The position numbers were made by a program, and so were the translations under genes. From NCBI RefSeq assembly GCF_005502275.1, contig NZ_SWLZ01000001.1, forward strand, positions 496,001 through 560,000: a stretch of DNA of 64,000 bases, written 5' to 3'. The notes under the pieces are model-generated. The model saw only the letters and a list, made by a program, of their open reading frames with translations. It was not told the origin of the DNA and searched no databases. Positions 17,627 through 27,707 of the stretch are shown one piece after another; position 1 is the first letter of the stretch, and each line of letters starts with the position of its first letter. The stretch comes from Robertmurraya siralis (GTDB taxonomy: Bacteria; Bacillota; Bacilli; Bacillales; Cytobacillaceae).

Positions 17627-18044
17627 TAAGCTTGTCATGATAATGTTAATTATTCTAATTACGATTACTCTTGTTGGAGCTGTTGCTGTTGTAGTCGTTC
17701 TAAAGGTAACAGGGGCTGAAAACACCGCGGGACCAACAATTGATGAGTTATTAGAGTATTCGGTGGACATTCCAGAAATTACGACTAATTTAGCTGGAAA
17801 TGATTTTATCCGTATCTCATTCAAAATTCAAACTGACAGTAAGAAAGCAAAGGAAGAATTGGAAAAACGAGATTTTCAAGTTAAAAACATTATCATTCAT
17901 ACATTATCTGAAAAAAGCTCAGAAGAGATTCAAGGATCACAAGGGCAAACAGTTCTCGAAGAAGAGTTGAAGGAAAAAATAAATGAATTGATGATGTCTG
18001 GAAAAGTGGAGAAAGTATACATCACCGGATCACTCCTCCCGTAA
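17616..18044 (+). CDS. fliL: Flagellar basal body-associated protein FliL
   Basis: Membrane protein that surrounds or activates stator units. 142 residues. One N-terminal membrane segment at about residues 6-29 (LVMIMLIILITITLVGAVAV), then an extracytoplasmic FliL domain. SD GGAGGG within the end of flbD. The final ITGSLLP agrees with the FliL C-terminus pattern. 44 bp before fliM. Confidence 0.93.
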   Translation: MKNNKLVMIMLIILITITLVGAVAVVVVLKVTGAENTAGPTIDELLEYSVDIPEITTNLAGNDFIRISFKIQTDSKKAKEELEKRDFQVKNIIIHTLSEKSSEEIQGSQGQTVLEEELKEKINELMMSGKVEKVYITGSLLP

Positions 18045-18088
18045 TTTTTCGACAAAATTGAGATGTAAGTGAATGGAGGTGAGGATTC

Positions 18089-19087
18089 GTGTCCGGAGAG
18101 GTTTTATCACAAAGTGAAATTGATGCATTATTATCTGCCATTTCGACAGGAGAAATGGATGCTGATGAACTAAAGAAAGAGACGAGCGAGAAAAAGGTAA
18201 AAGTTTACGATTTTAAAAGAGCGTTAAGATTTTCTAAAGACCAGATTCGAAGCTTAACAAGAATTCATGAAAATTTTGCCAGGTTGTTAACAACTTTTTT
18301 CTCCGCTCAATTGAGAACCTATGTTCAAATTTCAGTTGCATCTGCTGATCAAATCCCATATGAGGAGTTTATTCGTTCCATACCGAAAATGACGATCTTA
18401 AATGTATTTGAGGTGCCCCCATTAGATGGTCGAGTCTTGATGGAAGTGAATCCTAACATTGCTTATGCAATGATGGATCGAATGATGGGTGGGAAAGGTA
18501 GCAGCATCAATAAAGTTGAGAATTTAACTGAAATTGAAACAAAGATTATGACGACAACGTTTGAACGTTCTCTGGAATACTTACGTGAAGCTTGGGAAAC
18601 AATCGCTGAGATTGAACCAATAATGGCTGATTTTGAAGTGAATCCTCAGTTTTTACAAATGGTTTCACCGAATGAGACGGTCGTTGTAATATCGCTTAAC
18701 ACCACGATTGGTGAAACAACAGGAATGATAAATATTTGTATTCCTCACGTTGTTTTAGAACCGATAATACCAAAGCTTTCTGTCCATTATTGGATGCAGA
18801 CAGATAAAAAGGATAGAGAGCCTCAGGAAGTCGAGCTTTTAGAAAAACGACTAAAAAGAGCCAATCTGCCTATTGCGGTTGAATTGGGAAATGCCGAGAT
18901 CACGATTCAAGATTTCTTGATGATGGATGTTGGTGATGTTATAGAATTAAAACAAACGATTGAAAATCCATTAACGATTAAAATAGCTGAAGTTCCAAAA
19001 TTCAAGGGACAAGCTGGAAAACTCAATAAAAAAATTGCAGTGCAAATATTAGAGACATTGAAGGGGGGAGACGATAATGGTGAGTGA
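18089..19087 (+). CDS. fliM: Flagellar motor switch protein FliM
   Basis: C-ring protein that binds CheY-P and sets rotation direction. 332 residues as in B. subtilis. N-terminal CheY-P-binding peptide LSQSEIDALLSAI, a CheC-like middle domain (about 45-230), and a C-terminal SpoA/FliN domain. The GTG start follows GGAGGTGAGG. Overlaps fliY by 11 nt, so the two switch proteins are probably translated in coupled fashion. Confidence 0.97.
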   Translation: MSGEVLSQSEIDALLSAISTGEMDADELKKETSEKKVKVYDFKRALRFSKDQIRSLTRIHENFARLLTTFFSAQLRTYVQISVASADQIPYEEFIRSIPKMTILNVFEVPPLDGRVLMEVNPNIAYAMMDRMMGGKGSSINKVENLTEIETKIMTTTFERSLEYLREAWETIAEIEPIMADFEVNPQFLQMVSPNETVVVISLNTTIGETTGMINICIPHVVLEPIIPKLSVHYWMQTDKKDREPQEVELLEKRLKRANLPIAVELGNAEITIQDFLMMDVGDVIELKQTIENPLTIKIAEVPKFKGQAGKLNKKIAVQILETLKGGDDNGE

Positions 19088-20324
19088 TGATATGCTCTCT
19101 CAAGATGAGATAGATGCTTTGTTAAAAGGAACAGATGATGTAGAGCTAGACAGCACCAAAAACGAAGACGTTAATGTGGAAGAATATTTAACAGTAATGG
19201 AGCAAGATGCTTTAGGGGAAATTGGAAATATTTCTTTTGGGAGCTCGGCAACGGCATTATCCACATTATTAAATCAAAAAGTTGATATTACGACACCAAC
19301 CGTTTCAGTCATTTTAAAGAGTGATTTAGAGGATGAGTTTCCACACCCTTATGTAGCGATTCAAGTCAAATATACAGAAGGTTTCTCAGGAACGAATCTA
19401 CTTGTCGTTAAACAAGAGGATGCTGCCATTATTGCCGATTTAATGCTTGGTGGAGATGGATTAAATCCTGCTGAGTTACTGGGAGAAATCCAACTCAGTG
19501 CTGTTCAAGAGGCAATGAATCAAATGATGGGTTCTTCAGCAACTTCAATGTCTACAATCTTTAGTAAAAAAGTGGACATTTCGCCACCAACAATTGATAT
19601 GTTGGATATTCAGCATGGTGAAGGAACTGAAAAAATACCGAAAGATGATATGCTTGTCAAGGTTTCATTTAGGTTGAGAGTGGGAGAACTTATCGACTCC
19701 AGCATTATGCAGTTGTTACCGCTCTGTTTCGCCAAGGAGCTAGTTGCAGAATTGTTAAATCCATCTGGCAGTAAGACTGAAGAGTCAGCTTCAAGCGCTG
19801 AAGCGGCTGTCTATAATGAACAGCCTCAACCAGCAAGCGCCGCTGTAAATGCTGGAGCACAAGCGTCGGCTCCAGTGTATAGTGAAGCTTCACAACAAAG
19901 TTCACAGCCTGGTGGATATCAAATTCCGCCAATGCAACAGCCTATGGCCCATCACCAACCGGGTCCACAGCATTACGGAGCGCAGTATCAAAGCGGTCCA
20001 CAGCCGACAGTACAACCAGCAATGTTTTCTAGCTTTGACCAGTATCAGCTTCAAGAATCTGAGGCGAAAAATTTAAATATGTTATTTGATATTCCGCTTC
20101 AAGTAACAGTCGAGCTAGGTAGAACGAAAAGATCTGTGAAGGAAATCCTTGAACTATCTCCTGGATCAATTATTGAATTGGACAAGCTGGCAGGTGAACC
20201 AGTTGACATATTAGTAAATAATCGCTTAATCGCAAAGGGTGAAGTGGTTGTTATTGATGAAAACTTTGGGGTCCGTGTAACAGATATCATTAGTCAAACA
20301 GACCGACTAAATAAACTAAGATGA
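19077..20324 (+). CDS. fliY: Switch protein and CheY-P phosphatase FliY
   Basis: Gram-positive switch component that fuses a CheC-type phosphatase with a FliN domain. 415 residues. N-terminal CheY-P-binding peptide LSQDEIDALLKG, two CheC phosphatase half-sites (about 37-55, ALGEIGNISFGSSATALS, and about 140, AVQEAMNQMMGSSATSMS), a Gln/Pro/Ala/Ser-rich linker (about 230-320), and a C-terminal FliN (SpoA) domain with GRTKRSVKEILELSPGSIIE (about 350-370). Start in the end of fliM behind GGGGGGAGA. Confidence 0.96.
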   Translation: MVSDDMLSQDEIDALLKGTDDVELDSTKNEDVNVEEYLTVMEQDALGEIGNISFGSSATALSTLLNQKVDITTPTVSVILKSDLEDEFPHPYVAIQVKYTEGFSGTNLLVVKQEDAAIIADLMLGGDGLNPAELLGEIQLSAVQEAMNQMMGSSATSMSTIFSKKVDISPPTIDMLDIQHGEGTEKIPKDDMLVKVSFRLRVGELIDSSIMQLLPLCFAKELVAELLNPSGSKTEESASSAEAAVYNEQPQPASAAVNAGAQASAPVYSEASQQSSQPGGYQIPPMQQPMAHHQPGPQHYGAQYQSGPQPTVQPAMFSSFDQYQLQESEAKNLNMLFDIPLQVTVELGRTKRSVKEILELSPGSIIELDKLAGEPVDILVNNRLIAKGEVVVIDENFGVRVTDIISQTDRLNKLR

Positions 20325-20343
20325 ACAATGGGGGAAAAGATTA

Positions 20344-20706
20344 ATGGCGCACAAAATTTTAATTGTAGATGATGCAGCATTTATGCGGATGATGATTAAA
20401 GATATTTTAACAAAAAACGGTTTTGAAGTAGTAGGTGAAGCTGCTGATGGTGCACAGGCACTTGAGAAGTATCAAGAAACGAATCCGGACTTGGTAACGA
20501 TGGATATCACGATGCCGGAAATGGATGGAATTACAGCGTTGAAGGAAATTAAGAAATTAAACCCAAGTGCGAAGGTAATTATGTGTTCAGCAATGGGGCA
20601 GCAGGCGATGGTTATCGATGCTATCCAAGCTGGGGCAAAAGACTTCATTGTAAAACCGTTCCAAGCAGATCGAGTTATTGAAGCGATTTCGAAAACATTG
20701 GCATAG
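20344..20706 (+). CDS. cheY: Chemotaxis response regulator CheY
   Basis: Single-domain receiver phosphorylated by CheA; CheY-P binds FliM/FliY. 120 residues. Acidic pair DD at 9-10, phosphoacceptor Asp54 in VTMDITMPEMDG, Ser in MCSAMG, and Lys in IVKPF. SD ATGGGGGAAAAG. Followed by a GC-rich hairpin without a U-run (20720-20737). Confidence 0.98.
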   Translation: MAHKILIVDDAAFMRMMIKDILTKNGFEVVGEAADGAQALEKYQETNPDLVTMDITMPEMDGITALKEIKKLNPSAKVIMCSAMGQQAMVIDAIQAGAKDFIVKPFQADRVIEAISKTLA

Positions 20707-20719
20707 TGTTCATTTAAAG

Positions 20720-20737
20720 GGCGGCTTTCATGCCGCC
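20720..20737 (+). promoter_or_regulatory. GC-rich hairpin between cheY and fliO
   Basis: GGCGGC (20720-20725), 6-nt loop, GCCGCC (20732-20737). No T-run follows, so it is more likely to shape mRNA stability or partial attenuation than to terminate fully. Confidence 0.45.
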
Positions 20738-20779
20738 ATACTTTCTCTACTAGAATTCAAAATATAGAGGTGCATCCAG

Positions 20780-21451
20780 TTGCGAGTAATTCAGCAATCC
20801 GTCAAAATCCTTCTTCTTTCCGTTGTATTAGTGATCGGATTTCATACAGAGGTTAAGGCAGAACCAGACGATAGTGTGAAAAATATGTTTGAACAAGAAC
20901 AACAAAATGTGGAGGAAGAATCTGAACCACAGGAGATTCCAAGCAACGAGGCTGTAGATGAAAGCGGCCCAGCGGGAATTACGATTTGGGACTTCATGAA
21001 AATGATTGTGGCCACCATATTTGTGATCGCACTTCTGTATTTTTTACTAAAGTTTATAAACAAAAAAAGCCACGGTTATCGTGATACGCAATTGATTCAA
21101 AATATTGGTGGGGCACCTGTTGGTTCAAACCGCTCCGTCCAGATTATTAAAGTAGGCAAAAGGCTGCTTATAGTTGGTGTGGGGGAAAACATTCAACTAT
21201 TAAAAGAGATTGATGATGAAGAGGAAGCACGAGAAATTATTGAGGAACATAATCACAAAATTGAACAATTAGCTCGTCCAAGCGATATTGTGACAAAGGT
21301 AATTGAAAGAACGAAAGCATTTCAAAAACAGGATCAAGAAAAAGAAAAGCGTTCTTTTTCTTCACACTTGAAAACACAGTTAGATCAGATCACAAAGCAA
21401 AGAAAGAAGATGTACGATGAAATGGAGAAGAAAGGGTCAGAAGAGAAATGA
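20780..21451 (+). CDS. fliO: Flagellar export assembly protein FliO (FliZ)
   Basis: Membrane protein that helps assemble the FliP ring; named FliZ in B. subtilis. 223 residues. A signal-like segment (residues 8-27, ending KAEPDD), an acidic extracytoplasmic stretch, a membrane segment at about 72-91 (MIVATIFVIALLYFLLKFI), and a FliO cytoplasmic domain with VGKRLLIVGVGENIQLLKEI. TTG start behind AGAGGTG. Its last bases overlap fliP (ATGA). Confidence 0.9.
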   Translation: MRVIQQSVKILLLSVVLVIGFHTEVKAEPDDSVKNMFEQEQQNVEEESEPQEIPSNEAVDESGPAGITIWDFMKMIVATIFVIALLYFLLKFINKKSHGYRDTQLIQNIGGAPVGSNRSVQIIKVGKRLLIVGVGENIQLLKEIDDEEEAREIIEEHNHKIEQLARPSDIVTKVIERTKAFQKQDQEKEKRSFSSHLKTQLDQITKQRKKMYDEMEKKGSEEK

Positions 21452-22113
21452 ATGAGTTTATGGAATTTTTTAACAATAGCGATCCTGCTAATGTTTCAAC
21501 ATCAGTTAAACTGATCCTACTTCTAACCGTGATGTCCTTGGCTCCAAGTATTCTAGTGCTGATGACTTCATTCACTAGAATTGTGATTGTTCTTTCCTTT
21601 GTCAGAACGGCGCTTGCCACTCAGCAAATGCCACCAAACCAAGTAATCATTGGTTTATCTCTATTTTTAACGTTTTTTATTATGGCACCTACCTTTAGTG
21701 AGGTGAATCAACAGGCTTTAACACCGTTATTTAATGAAGAAATTACCCTTGATGAAGCATATGAAAGGGCATCGCTGCCATTAAAGGAATTTATGAGTGC
21801 GCATACGAGGCAAAAGGATCTTGCTTTGTTCTTAGAGTATTCACAGGCTGAAAGGCCGGAGTCAATTGAAGATATCCCTCTTACTACACTTATACCGGCG
21901 TTCGCGATAAGTGAAATTAAGACAGCTTTTCAAATTGGTTTTATGATTTTTATTCCTTTTTTAGTGATAGACATGGTCGTGGCAAGTGTGTTGATGTCAA
22001 TGGGGATGATGATGCTTCCACCAGTGATGATCTCACTGCCTTTTAAAATTTTATTATTCGTTCTGGTAGACGGTTGGTATTTAGTTGTGAAATCTCTATT
22101 GGACAGCTTCTAA
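21448..22113 (+). CDS. fliP: Flagellar export gate protein FliP
   Basis: Core subunit of the FliPQR export gate. 221 residues. Four membrane helices. FliP signature MTSFTRIVIVLSFVRTALATQQ (read as MTSFTRIVIVLSF and RTALATQQMPPNQV) and MVVASVLMSMGMMMLPP near the C-terminus. Starts inside the fliO stop (4-nt overlap). An 86-bp gap to fliQ shows nothing I recognise. Confidence 0.97.
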   Translation: MNEFMEFFNNSDPANVSTSVKLILLLTVMSLAPSILVLMTSFTRIVIVLSFVRTALATQQMPPNQVIIGLSLFLTFFIMAPTFSEVNQQALTPLFNEEITLDEAYERASLPLKEFMSAHTRQKDLALFLEYSQAERPESIEDIPLTTLIPAFAISEIKTAFQIGFMIFIPFLVIDMVVASVLMSMGMMMLPPVMISLPFKILLFVLVDGWYLVVKSLLDSF

Positions 22114-22199
22114 ATAATTTGTTTAAGAAGCTGACACCTTTGAAAGTAAGCATTTTAATCATATTCATTTGTACAAGCAAAAAAAGAAGGTGAAATTGG

Positions 22200-22469
22200 A
22201 TGACTCCAGAAAGTGTAATTTCAATCGCAGAACAAGGGATTTGGATTGTTCTATTGATTAGTGGACCACTTCTATTGCTTGCTCTTATAGTAGGTTTAAT
22301 CGTCAGCGTATTTCAAGCTACGACGCAAATCCAGGAACAAACATTAGCGTTTGTCCCTAAAATTGTCGCTGTCTTACTAGGAATTGTTTTCTTCGGTCCG
22401 TGGATGTTAAGTCGCATGCTTACTTATGCGAACGATATTTTTTCTAATTTAACGAGGTTTGTAGGCTGA
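22200..22469 (+). CDS. fliQ: Flagellar export gate protein FliQ
   Basis: Two-helix membrane subunit of the FliPQR gate. 89 residues. Helices at about 15-40 and 52-75. Family motif LIVGLIVSVFQATTQIQEQTL (LIVGLIVSVFQATTQIQ and QEQTLAFVPK). SD AGAAGGTGAAATTGG. Confidence 0.97.
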   Translation: MTPESVISIAEQGIWIVLLISGPLLLLALIVGLIVSVFQATTQIQEQTLAFVPKIVAVLLGIVFFGPWMLSRMLTYANDIFSNLTRFVG

Positions 22470-22473
22470 TGTT

Positions 22474-23250
22474 ATGGTAGATTTACTTCCTGAATTTCCT
22501 GCTTTTTTACTTATTTTTGTTAGGGTTACATCATTTTTTTTGATGATGCCTCTTTTTTCTTACCGAACAATACCTGCAAGTCATAAAATCGGCCTCGGCT
22601 TTTTTCTTGCTTGGATTATGTTTTATACAGTAGAAGCACCGCTGTTTGAAATAAATGGTGCCTACTTTTTGCTAATTATGAAAGAAGCGCTCGTAGGCAT
22701 ACTGGTTGGCTTTATTGCTTATTTAATCCTTTCTGCTATTCAAATTGCTGGGGGGTTTATAGATTTTCAAATGGGATTTGCCATTGCCAACGTCATTGAT
22801 CCGCAAACAGGTGCACAAAGCCCTTTAACAGGACAGTATTTTTACATTATTACACTGCTCTTTTTGCTGAGTGTAAACGGTCACCATCTTTTAATTGATG
22901 GTGTGTACTATAGTTATCAATTTATTCCTATAGATCAGGCTTGGATTCCTTTTGGGGATGAAAACATGGTTGAGTATGTGGTTAAGTCCTTTAGCTCCAT
23001 GTTTATGGTTGCTTTACAAATGGCTATACCTGTTGTAGGGAGTTTGTTTTTAGTGGATGTGGCCTTGGGGATTGTTGCAAGAACTGTTCCTCAGTTAAAC
23101 GTATTTGTTGTTGGTCTACCGCTGAAAATAGGAGTTAGCTTCATTGTCATATTTGCGGTTATGGCGATTATGATGGGCGTTGTTTCACAGCTTTTTGAAC
23201 TAATGCTCGGTACAATGAGGGGGCTTATGGATCTAATTGGGAGTTCATAA
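22474..23250 (+). CDS. fliR: Flagellar export gate protein FliR
   Basis: Membrane subunit completing the FliPQR gate, related in fold to FliP/FliQ. 258 residues with about six hydrophobic segments. Conserved GGFIDFQMGFAIANVIDPQ at about residue 90 and NVFVVGLPLKIG at about 208. Starts 4 nt after the fliQ stop. Confidence 0.96.
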   Translation: MVDLLPEFPAFLLIFVRVTSFFLMMPLFSYRTIPASHKIGLGFFLAWIMFYTVEAPLFEINGAYFLLIMKEALVGILVGFIAYLILSAIQIAGGFIDFQMGFAIANVIDPQTGAQSPLTGQYFYIITLLFLLSVNGHHLLIDGVYYSYQFIPIDQAWIPFGDENMVEYVVKSFSSMFMVALQMAIPVVGSLFLVDVALGIVARTVPQLNVFVVGLPLKIGVSFIVIFAVMAIMMGVVSQLFELMLGTMRGLMDLIGSS

Positions 23251-23251
23251 T

Positions 23252-24334
23252 ATGGAATGGATAAAGTTAGATTTACAGTTGTTCGCAGGTGAGAAAACAG
23301 AGAAAGCGACGCCGAAAAAACGGCAAGATAGTCGAAAAAAAGGGCAGGTTGCTAAAAGTCAAGATGTTAATACGGCAATCGTGTTACTAGCTGTTTTTCT
23401 CACCCTATTATTTGCTGGACAGTTTTTTTTTGAATCATTACTCAATATCTTTAAGCATTCTTATCAGCAGTATATCGGTTTGAATGTAACGGAAAATAAT
23501 CTGCGGATTATCCTTTTAGATATTCTCCAGGAACTTGTATTTGTCCTTGCTCCGATTATGGCTGTCGCAATGATCGCGGGAGTTGCAGCGAATTATATGC
23601 AGTTTGGCTTTTTGTTTTCAACAGAAACGATTCAACCTAAGTTGGAAAAATTGGATCCGATTAAAGGATTTAAAAGAATTTTTTCGCTTCGGGCGATCGT
23701 AGAACTGTTAAAGTCGATTTTAAAGATTTCGCTTGTTGGCTTGGCTACCTTTTCTGTCCTTTGGTTTCGAAAAGAAGAAATCCTGATATTAGCGCAAAAA
23801 TCGCTTGGGGCTGGAATTACAACAATTGCAAATTTAACAGTGCAAATGGGATTAATTGCATCTATCTTATTAATAGTATTGTCGATACTAGATTATTTAT
23901 ATCAAAAATATGATTTTGAAAAGAATATTAAAATGTCGAAGCAGGATATCAAGGATGAGCATAAAAACATCGAAGGCGATCCATTGATTAAGTCAAAAAT
24001 TAAACAGCGTCAACGTGAAATGGCAATGAGACGAATGATGCAAGAAGTTCCTAATGCTGATGTCGTGATCACCAACCCAACTCATTATGCAGTTTGTTTA
24101 AAGTACGATGAAAGTAAGCTTGATGCACCATTTGTTGTGGCAAAGGGTGTTGATTATGTAGCACAGAAGATTAAGTATATTGCGAAAGAAAATGATGTCG
24201 TTTTAGTGGAAAATCGTCCACTTGCAAGAGCTTTATATAGCCAAACTGAGATTGGCGATGCCATTCCTGAAGAATTTTTTAAAGCGGTGGCAGAAATATT
24301 GGCCTATGTTTATCGAGCTAAGAACAAGATTTAA
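23252..24334 (+). CDS. flhB: Flagellar export substrate-switch protein FlhB
   Basis: Membrane export protein whose cytoplasmic domain self-cleaves to change substrate specificity. 360 residues, as in B. subtilis. GEKTEKATPKKRQDSRKKGQ near the N-terminus, four membrane segments, and the autocleavage motif NPTH in VVITNPTHYAVCLKYD (about residue 270). ATG at 23252 chosen because GGGAG ends 8 nt upstream. fliR stops 1 nt before. A 164-bp gap follows before flhA without an obvious promoter. Confidence 0.97.
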   Translation: MEWIKLDLQLFAGEKTEKATPKKRQDSRKKGQVAKSQDVNTAIVLLAVFLTLLFAGQFFFESLLNIFKHSYQQYIGLNVTENNLRIILLDILQELVFVLAPIMAVAMIAGVAANYMQFGFLFSTETIQPKLEKLDPIKGFKRIFSLRAIVELLKSILKISLVGLATFSVLWFRKEEILILAQKSLGAGITTIANLTVQMGLIASILLIVLSILDYLYQKYDFEKNIKMSKQDIKDEHKNIEGDPLIKSKIKQRQREMAMRRMMQEVPNADVVITNPTHYAVCLKYDESKLDAPFVVAKGVDYVAQKIKYIAKENDVVLVENRPLARALYSQTEIGDAIPEEFFKAVAEILAYVYRAKNKI

Positions 24335-24498
24335 TTTTACAACAGGATTTAAATAAAGATCATAATGTTATATTGATTCCTTTGTAATCTCTGTTCATTT
24401 TCTTAAGATCTAGCAATGGGCACTGTTTATTAAATATGTTTGTGAAGGGCCCAACAGAATAATTAGCGCCTATTTGCTTTCAATTAGGGGGAAACACC

Positions 24499-26535
24499 AT
24501 GCGAGCTAAAGATTTAATTGTATTACTCAGTGTCATTTTAATTGTGGCTATGCTCATTATCCCATTTCCAACATGGCTATTGAGTATCCTATTAATTGTG
24601 AATATATCGATAGCTCTCCTCATTTTACTGATTTCGATGAATATGAGTGAACCACTACAATTCTCGGTTTTTCCTTCATTGCTCTTATTAGTTACATTAT
24701 TTCGCTTGGGCTTGAATGTATCGACGACTCGTTCTATCCTTTCAAAAGGGGATGCGGGAAATGTAGTTGAAACGTTTGGTTCATTTGTAATCGGCGGAAA
24801 TGTCGTAGTAGGTCTCGTTATTTTCATTATCTTGGTAATCATCAATTTTATCGTCATCACAAAAGGATCAGAACGTGTTTCTGAGGTAGCAGCACGTTTC
24901 ACATTAGATGCAATGCCAGGAAAGCAGATGAGTATCGATGCTGATTTAAATGCTGGTATGATTTCTGAGCATGAAGCAAGAGAACGTCGAGAGAAAGTTA
25001 GCAGAGAAGCAGATTTTTACGGTGCTATGGATGGTGCCAGTAAGTTTGTGAAAGGAGATGCCATTGCTGGCATAATTATTACACTAGTCAATCTGCTTTT
25101 TGGAATCGTGATTGGTGCTACGCAACTAGGGCTTCCGATCGCTGAAGCAGCAACGAAATTTTCACTTCTTACAGTGGGGGATGGAATTGTCAGCCAAATT
25201 CCTGCTCTATTAATTTCGACAGCAACTGGTATTGTTGTAACAAGGGCTGCTTCTGACGGAAACCTTGGACAGGATATAACAAAACAACTCTTATCATATC
25301 CAAAAATGTTGTACGTGACAGGTGGTACCATTATATTATTAGGTTTATTAACACCAATAGGGGCATTATTTACGCTTCCTGTAGGTGGTTTAATGCTTCT
25401 TGGTGGTTACCGAATGACTAAAATCCCAGAAGTGTCGAAGGAACAATTGGAAGATGTCGAAGAGGACATTCAAACAGATGAACTGAAGAGTCCGGAAAGC
25501 GTAGTTAGTCTTTTAAATGTCGATCCTATTGAGTTTGAGTTTGGCTACGGCTTAATTCCGCTAGCAGATTCCAACCAGGGGGGGGATTTATTAGATCGAA
25601 TCGTTATGATCAGGAGACAATTAGCAATAGAGCTAGGCCTTGTTATTCCGGTTGTGCGAATTCGTGATAATATCCAGCTACAGCCAAATGAATATCGGCT
25701 TAAAATTAAAGGCAATGAAATGGCGCGAGGAGAACTCCTTCTTGATCATTATTTAGCAATGAGTCCGGGAGTCGAAGATGATTCAATAGAAGGTATTGAT
25801 ACGGTGGAGCCATCCTTTGGTCTCCCTGCTAAATGGATTACAGAAGATATGAAGGAGCAGGCAGAGATATTTGGCTATACGGTAGTCGACCCACCATCTG
25901 TCGTTTCCACCCATATCACAGAGATTATAAAAGCGAATGCCCATGAACTACTTGGAAGACAGGAAACAAAACAACTAATTGACCATATAAAAGAGAGCTA
26001 TCCAATACTGGTAGAAGAAGTGACACCAAATCCATTATCTGTTGGAGAAATACAAAAAGTTCTCGGAAAGCTGTTGCGGGAAAATGTTTCCATCCGTAAT
26101 TTGCCGATTATTTTTGAAACATTGGCCGATTTTGGAAAGGTGACATCTGATACTGATTTATTAACTGAATACGTTCGACAAGCTTTGGCAAGACAAATTA
26201 CGAATCAGTACAGTTCAGGTGGTGAGCAATTAAAAGTTATAACCGTTTCTGGAAAAATTGAAAAAATAATCGCAGATGGCATTCAACAAACAGAGCATGG
26301 CAATTATTTATCGATTGATCCGAATGTATCTCAGTCGATTTTGGAGTCCATCGCTGCACAAGTGGAACAGCTTTCGTTAATGGAGCAAACTCCGATCGTT
26401 CTTTGTTCACCAGCTGTTCGCATGTATATTAGACAGTTAACAGAACGCTATTTTCCACAAATTCCAATATTGTCTTATAACGAACTCGAGGCCAATGTTG
26501 AGGTACAAAGTGTAGGGGTGGTGAATATTGAGTGA
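24499..26535 (+). CDS. flhA: Flagellar export gate protein FlhA
   Basis: Largest export component, forming a nonameric cytoplasmic ring that receives chaperone-substrate complexes. 678 residues. About seven to eight membrane helices in residues 5-310. The FHIPEP region is represented by LFRLGLNVSTTRSIL and MPGKQMSIDADLNAG. The C-terminal cytoplasmic domain covers about 345-678. SD TAGGGGGAAA. Overlaps flhF by 4 nt (GTGA). Confidence 0.97.
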   Translation: MRAKDLIVLLSVILIVAMLIIPFPTWLLSILLIVNISIALLILLISMNMSEPLQFSVFPSLLLLVTLFRLGLNVSTTRSILSKGDAGNVVETFGSFVIGGNVVVGLVIFIILVIINFIVITKGSERVSEVAARFTLDAMPGKQMSIDADLNAGMISEHEARERREKVSREADFYGAMDGASKFVKGDAIAGIIITLVNLLFGIVIGATQLGLPIAEAATKFSLLTVGDGIVSQIPALLISTATGIVVTRAASDGNLGQDITKQLLSYPKMLYVTGGTIILLGLLTPIGALFTLPVGGLMLLGGYRMTKIPEVSKEQLEDVEEDIQTDELKSPESVVSLLNVDPIEFEFGYGLIPLADSNQGGDLLDRIVMIRRQLAIELGLVIPVVRIRDNIQLQPNEYRLKIKGNEMARGELLLDHYLAMSPGVEDDSIEGIDTVEPSFGLPAKWITEDMKEQAEIFGYTVVDPPSVVSTHITEIIKANAHELLGRQETKQLIDHIKESYPILVEEVTPNPLSVGEIQKVLGKLLRENVSIRNLPIIFETLADFGKVTSDTDLLTEYVRQALARQITNQYSSGGEQLKVITVSGKIEKIIADGIQQTEHGNYLSIDPNVSQSILESIAAQVEQLSLMEQTPIVLCSPAVRMYIRQLTERYFPQIPILSYNELEANVEVQSVGVVNIE

Positions 26536-27707
26536 AGGTAAAGAAATTTGTGGCTAGCTCAATGCCTGAAGCGATGAAGCGAATTAGAGCTGAATTAGGC
26601 AATGATGCGGTAATCTTAAATTCAAAAATCGTTTATACTGGTGGATTCCTTGGTTTGTTTCGAAAAAGGTGCATTGAGGTAATCGCAGCAATGGATCAAG
26701 TGTCCAATAGCCGGGAAACAAGGGTAAAAGAAAAACCGATCAATAAAATGCTCTACTATGAACCGGTTGCAACACAAAAAGAAAATCCTATGCTCAAATT
26801 TATCAAAGCAGAAGAAAATACATCCTCTGAAGTGATCAAGGAATTAACGGAAGTAAAACAACTGTTGCAAAATATTTCTTCCACAAGAGAAGATACCGTC
26901 TATCCAGAATTACTGCAACACATCAATCAAAAGCTCATTTCACAGGAAATTGAAGCCTCTATACGCAACGAGTTAATGGTTTCATTACTTGAAAAATGGT
27001 ATACGAATCGAAGAGATTCCACGATTGATGATGTCAAGCGGTGGTGCAAGGAGGAGATGGCTGAGCGGATTTCTATGTTTAGATTCGGTGATATCTCTTT
27101 TTCAAAAAAGTATGTAAATGTCGTAGGTCCAACGGGTGTTGGAAAAACAACCACATTAGCAAAAATTGCAGCTGATTCAATGTTAAAATTCCGTAAAAAA
27201 GTGGCGCTAATAACAACCGATACTTATCGGATTGCAGCGATTGAACAATTAAAGACATATGCAAAAATACTTTCGGTCCCATTAGAGGTCTGTTATAACT
27301 TGAATGACTTTAAAAAGGCCTGCGACACTTTCAAAGACTATGATGTCGTTTTAATTGATACGGCAGGTCGGAATTTTCGTGACCCCCGGTATGTGGAAGA
27401 ACTTAAAAATATTATCGATTATGAAAACGAAATGGAAACATTTCTCGTTTTATCGTTAACTTCGAAGCAAAGTGATATGGAAGAAATATTTAAGCAGTTC
27501 TCAAGTATTGATATTAAGCAGTTTATTTTTACAAAATTAGACGAAACAGCGACGTATGGGGCTATGTATAATATGATCGACAAATATCAAATTGGGGTAG
27601 CTTACTTAACGAATGGACAAGATGTACCTGATGATAAAGTATCTGCTTCTGCAGAAGTAATTAGTAAATTGATTCTTGAGGATGAATCTGATGAAAGATC
27701 AAGCTGA
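26532..27707 (+). CDS. flhF: SRP-type GTPase FlhF
   Basis: Signal-recognition-particle-type GTPase that specifies where flagella are built. 391 residues. N-terminal B domain beginning MKVKKFVASSMPEAMKRIR, Walker [16 protein letters not shown] (about 200-214), DTYRIAAIEQL, DTAGR, and TKLDE (the guanine-specificity region). GTG start overlaps flhA. FlhG is the partner that stimulates GTP hydrolysis. Confidence 0.97.
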   Translation: MKVKKFVASSMPEAMKRIRAELGNDAVILNSKIVYTGGFLGLFRKRCIEVIAAMDQVSNSRETRVKEKPINKMLYYEPVATQKENPMLKFIKAEENTSSEVIKELTEVKQLLQNISSTREDTVYPELLQHINQKLISQEIEASIRNELMVSLLEKWYTNRRDSTIDDVKRWCKEEMAERISMFRFGDISFSKKYVNVVGPTGVGKTTTLAKIAADSMLKFRKKVALITTDTYRIAAIEQLKTYAKILSVPLEVCYNLNDFKKACDTFKDYDVVLIDTAGRNFRDPRYVEELKNIIDYENEMETFLVLSLTSKQSDMEEIFKQFSSIDIKQFIFTKLDETATYGAMYNMIDKYQIGVAYLTNGQDVPDDKVSASAEVISKLILEDESDERSS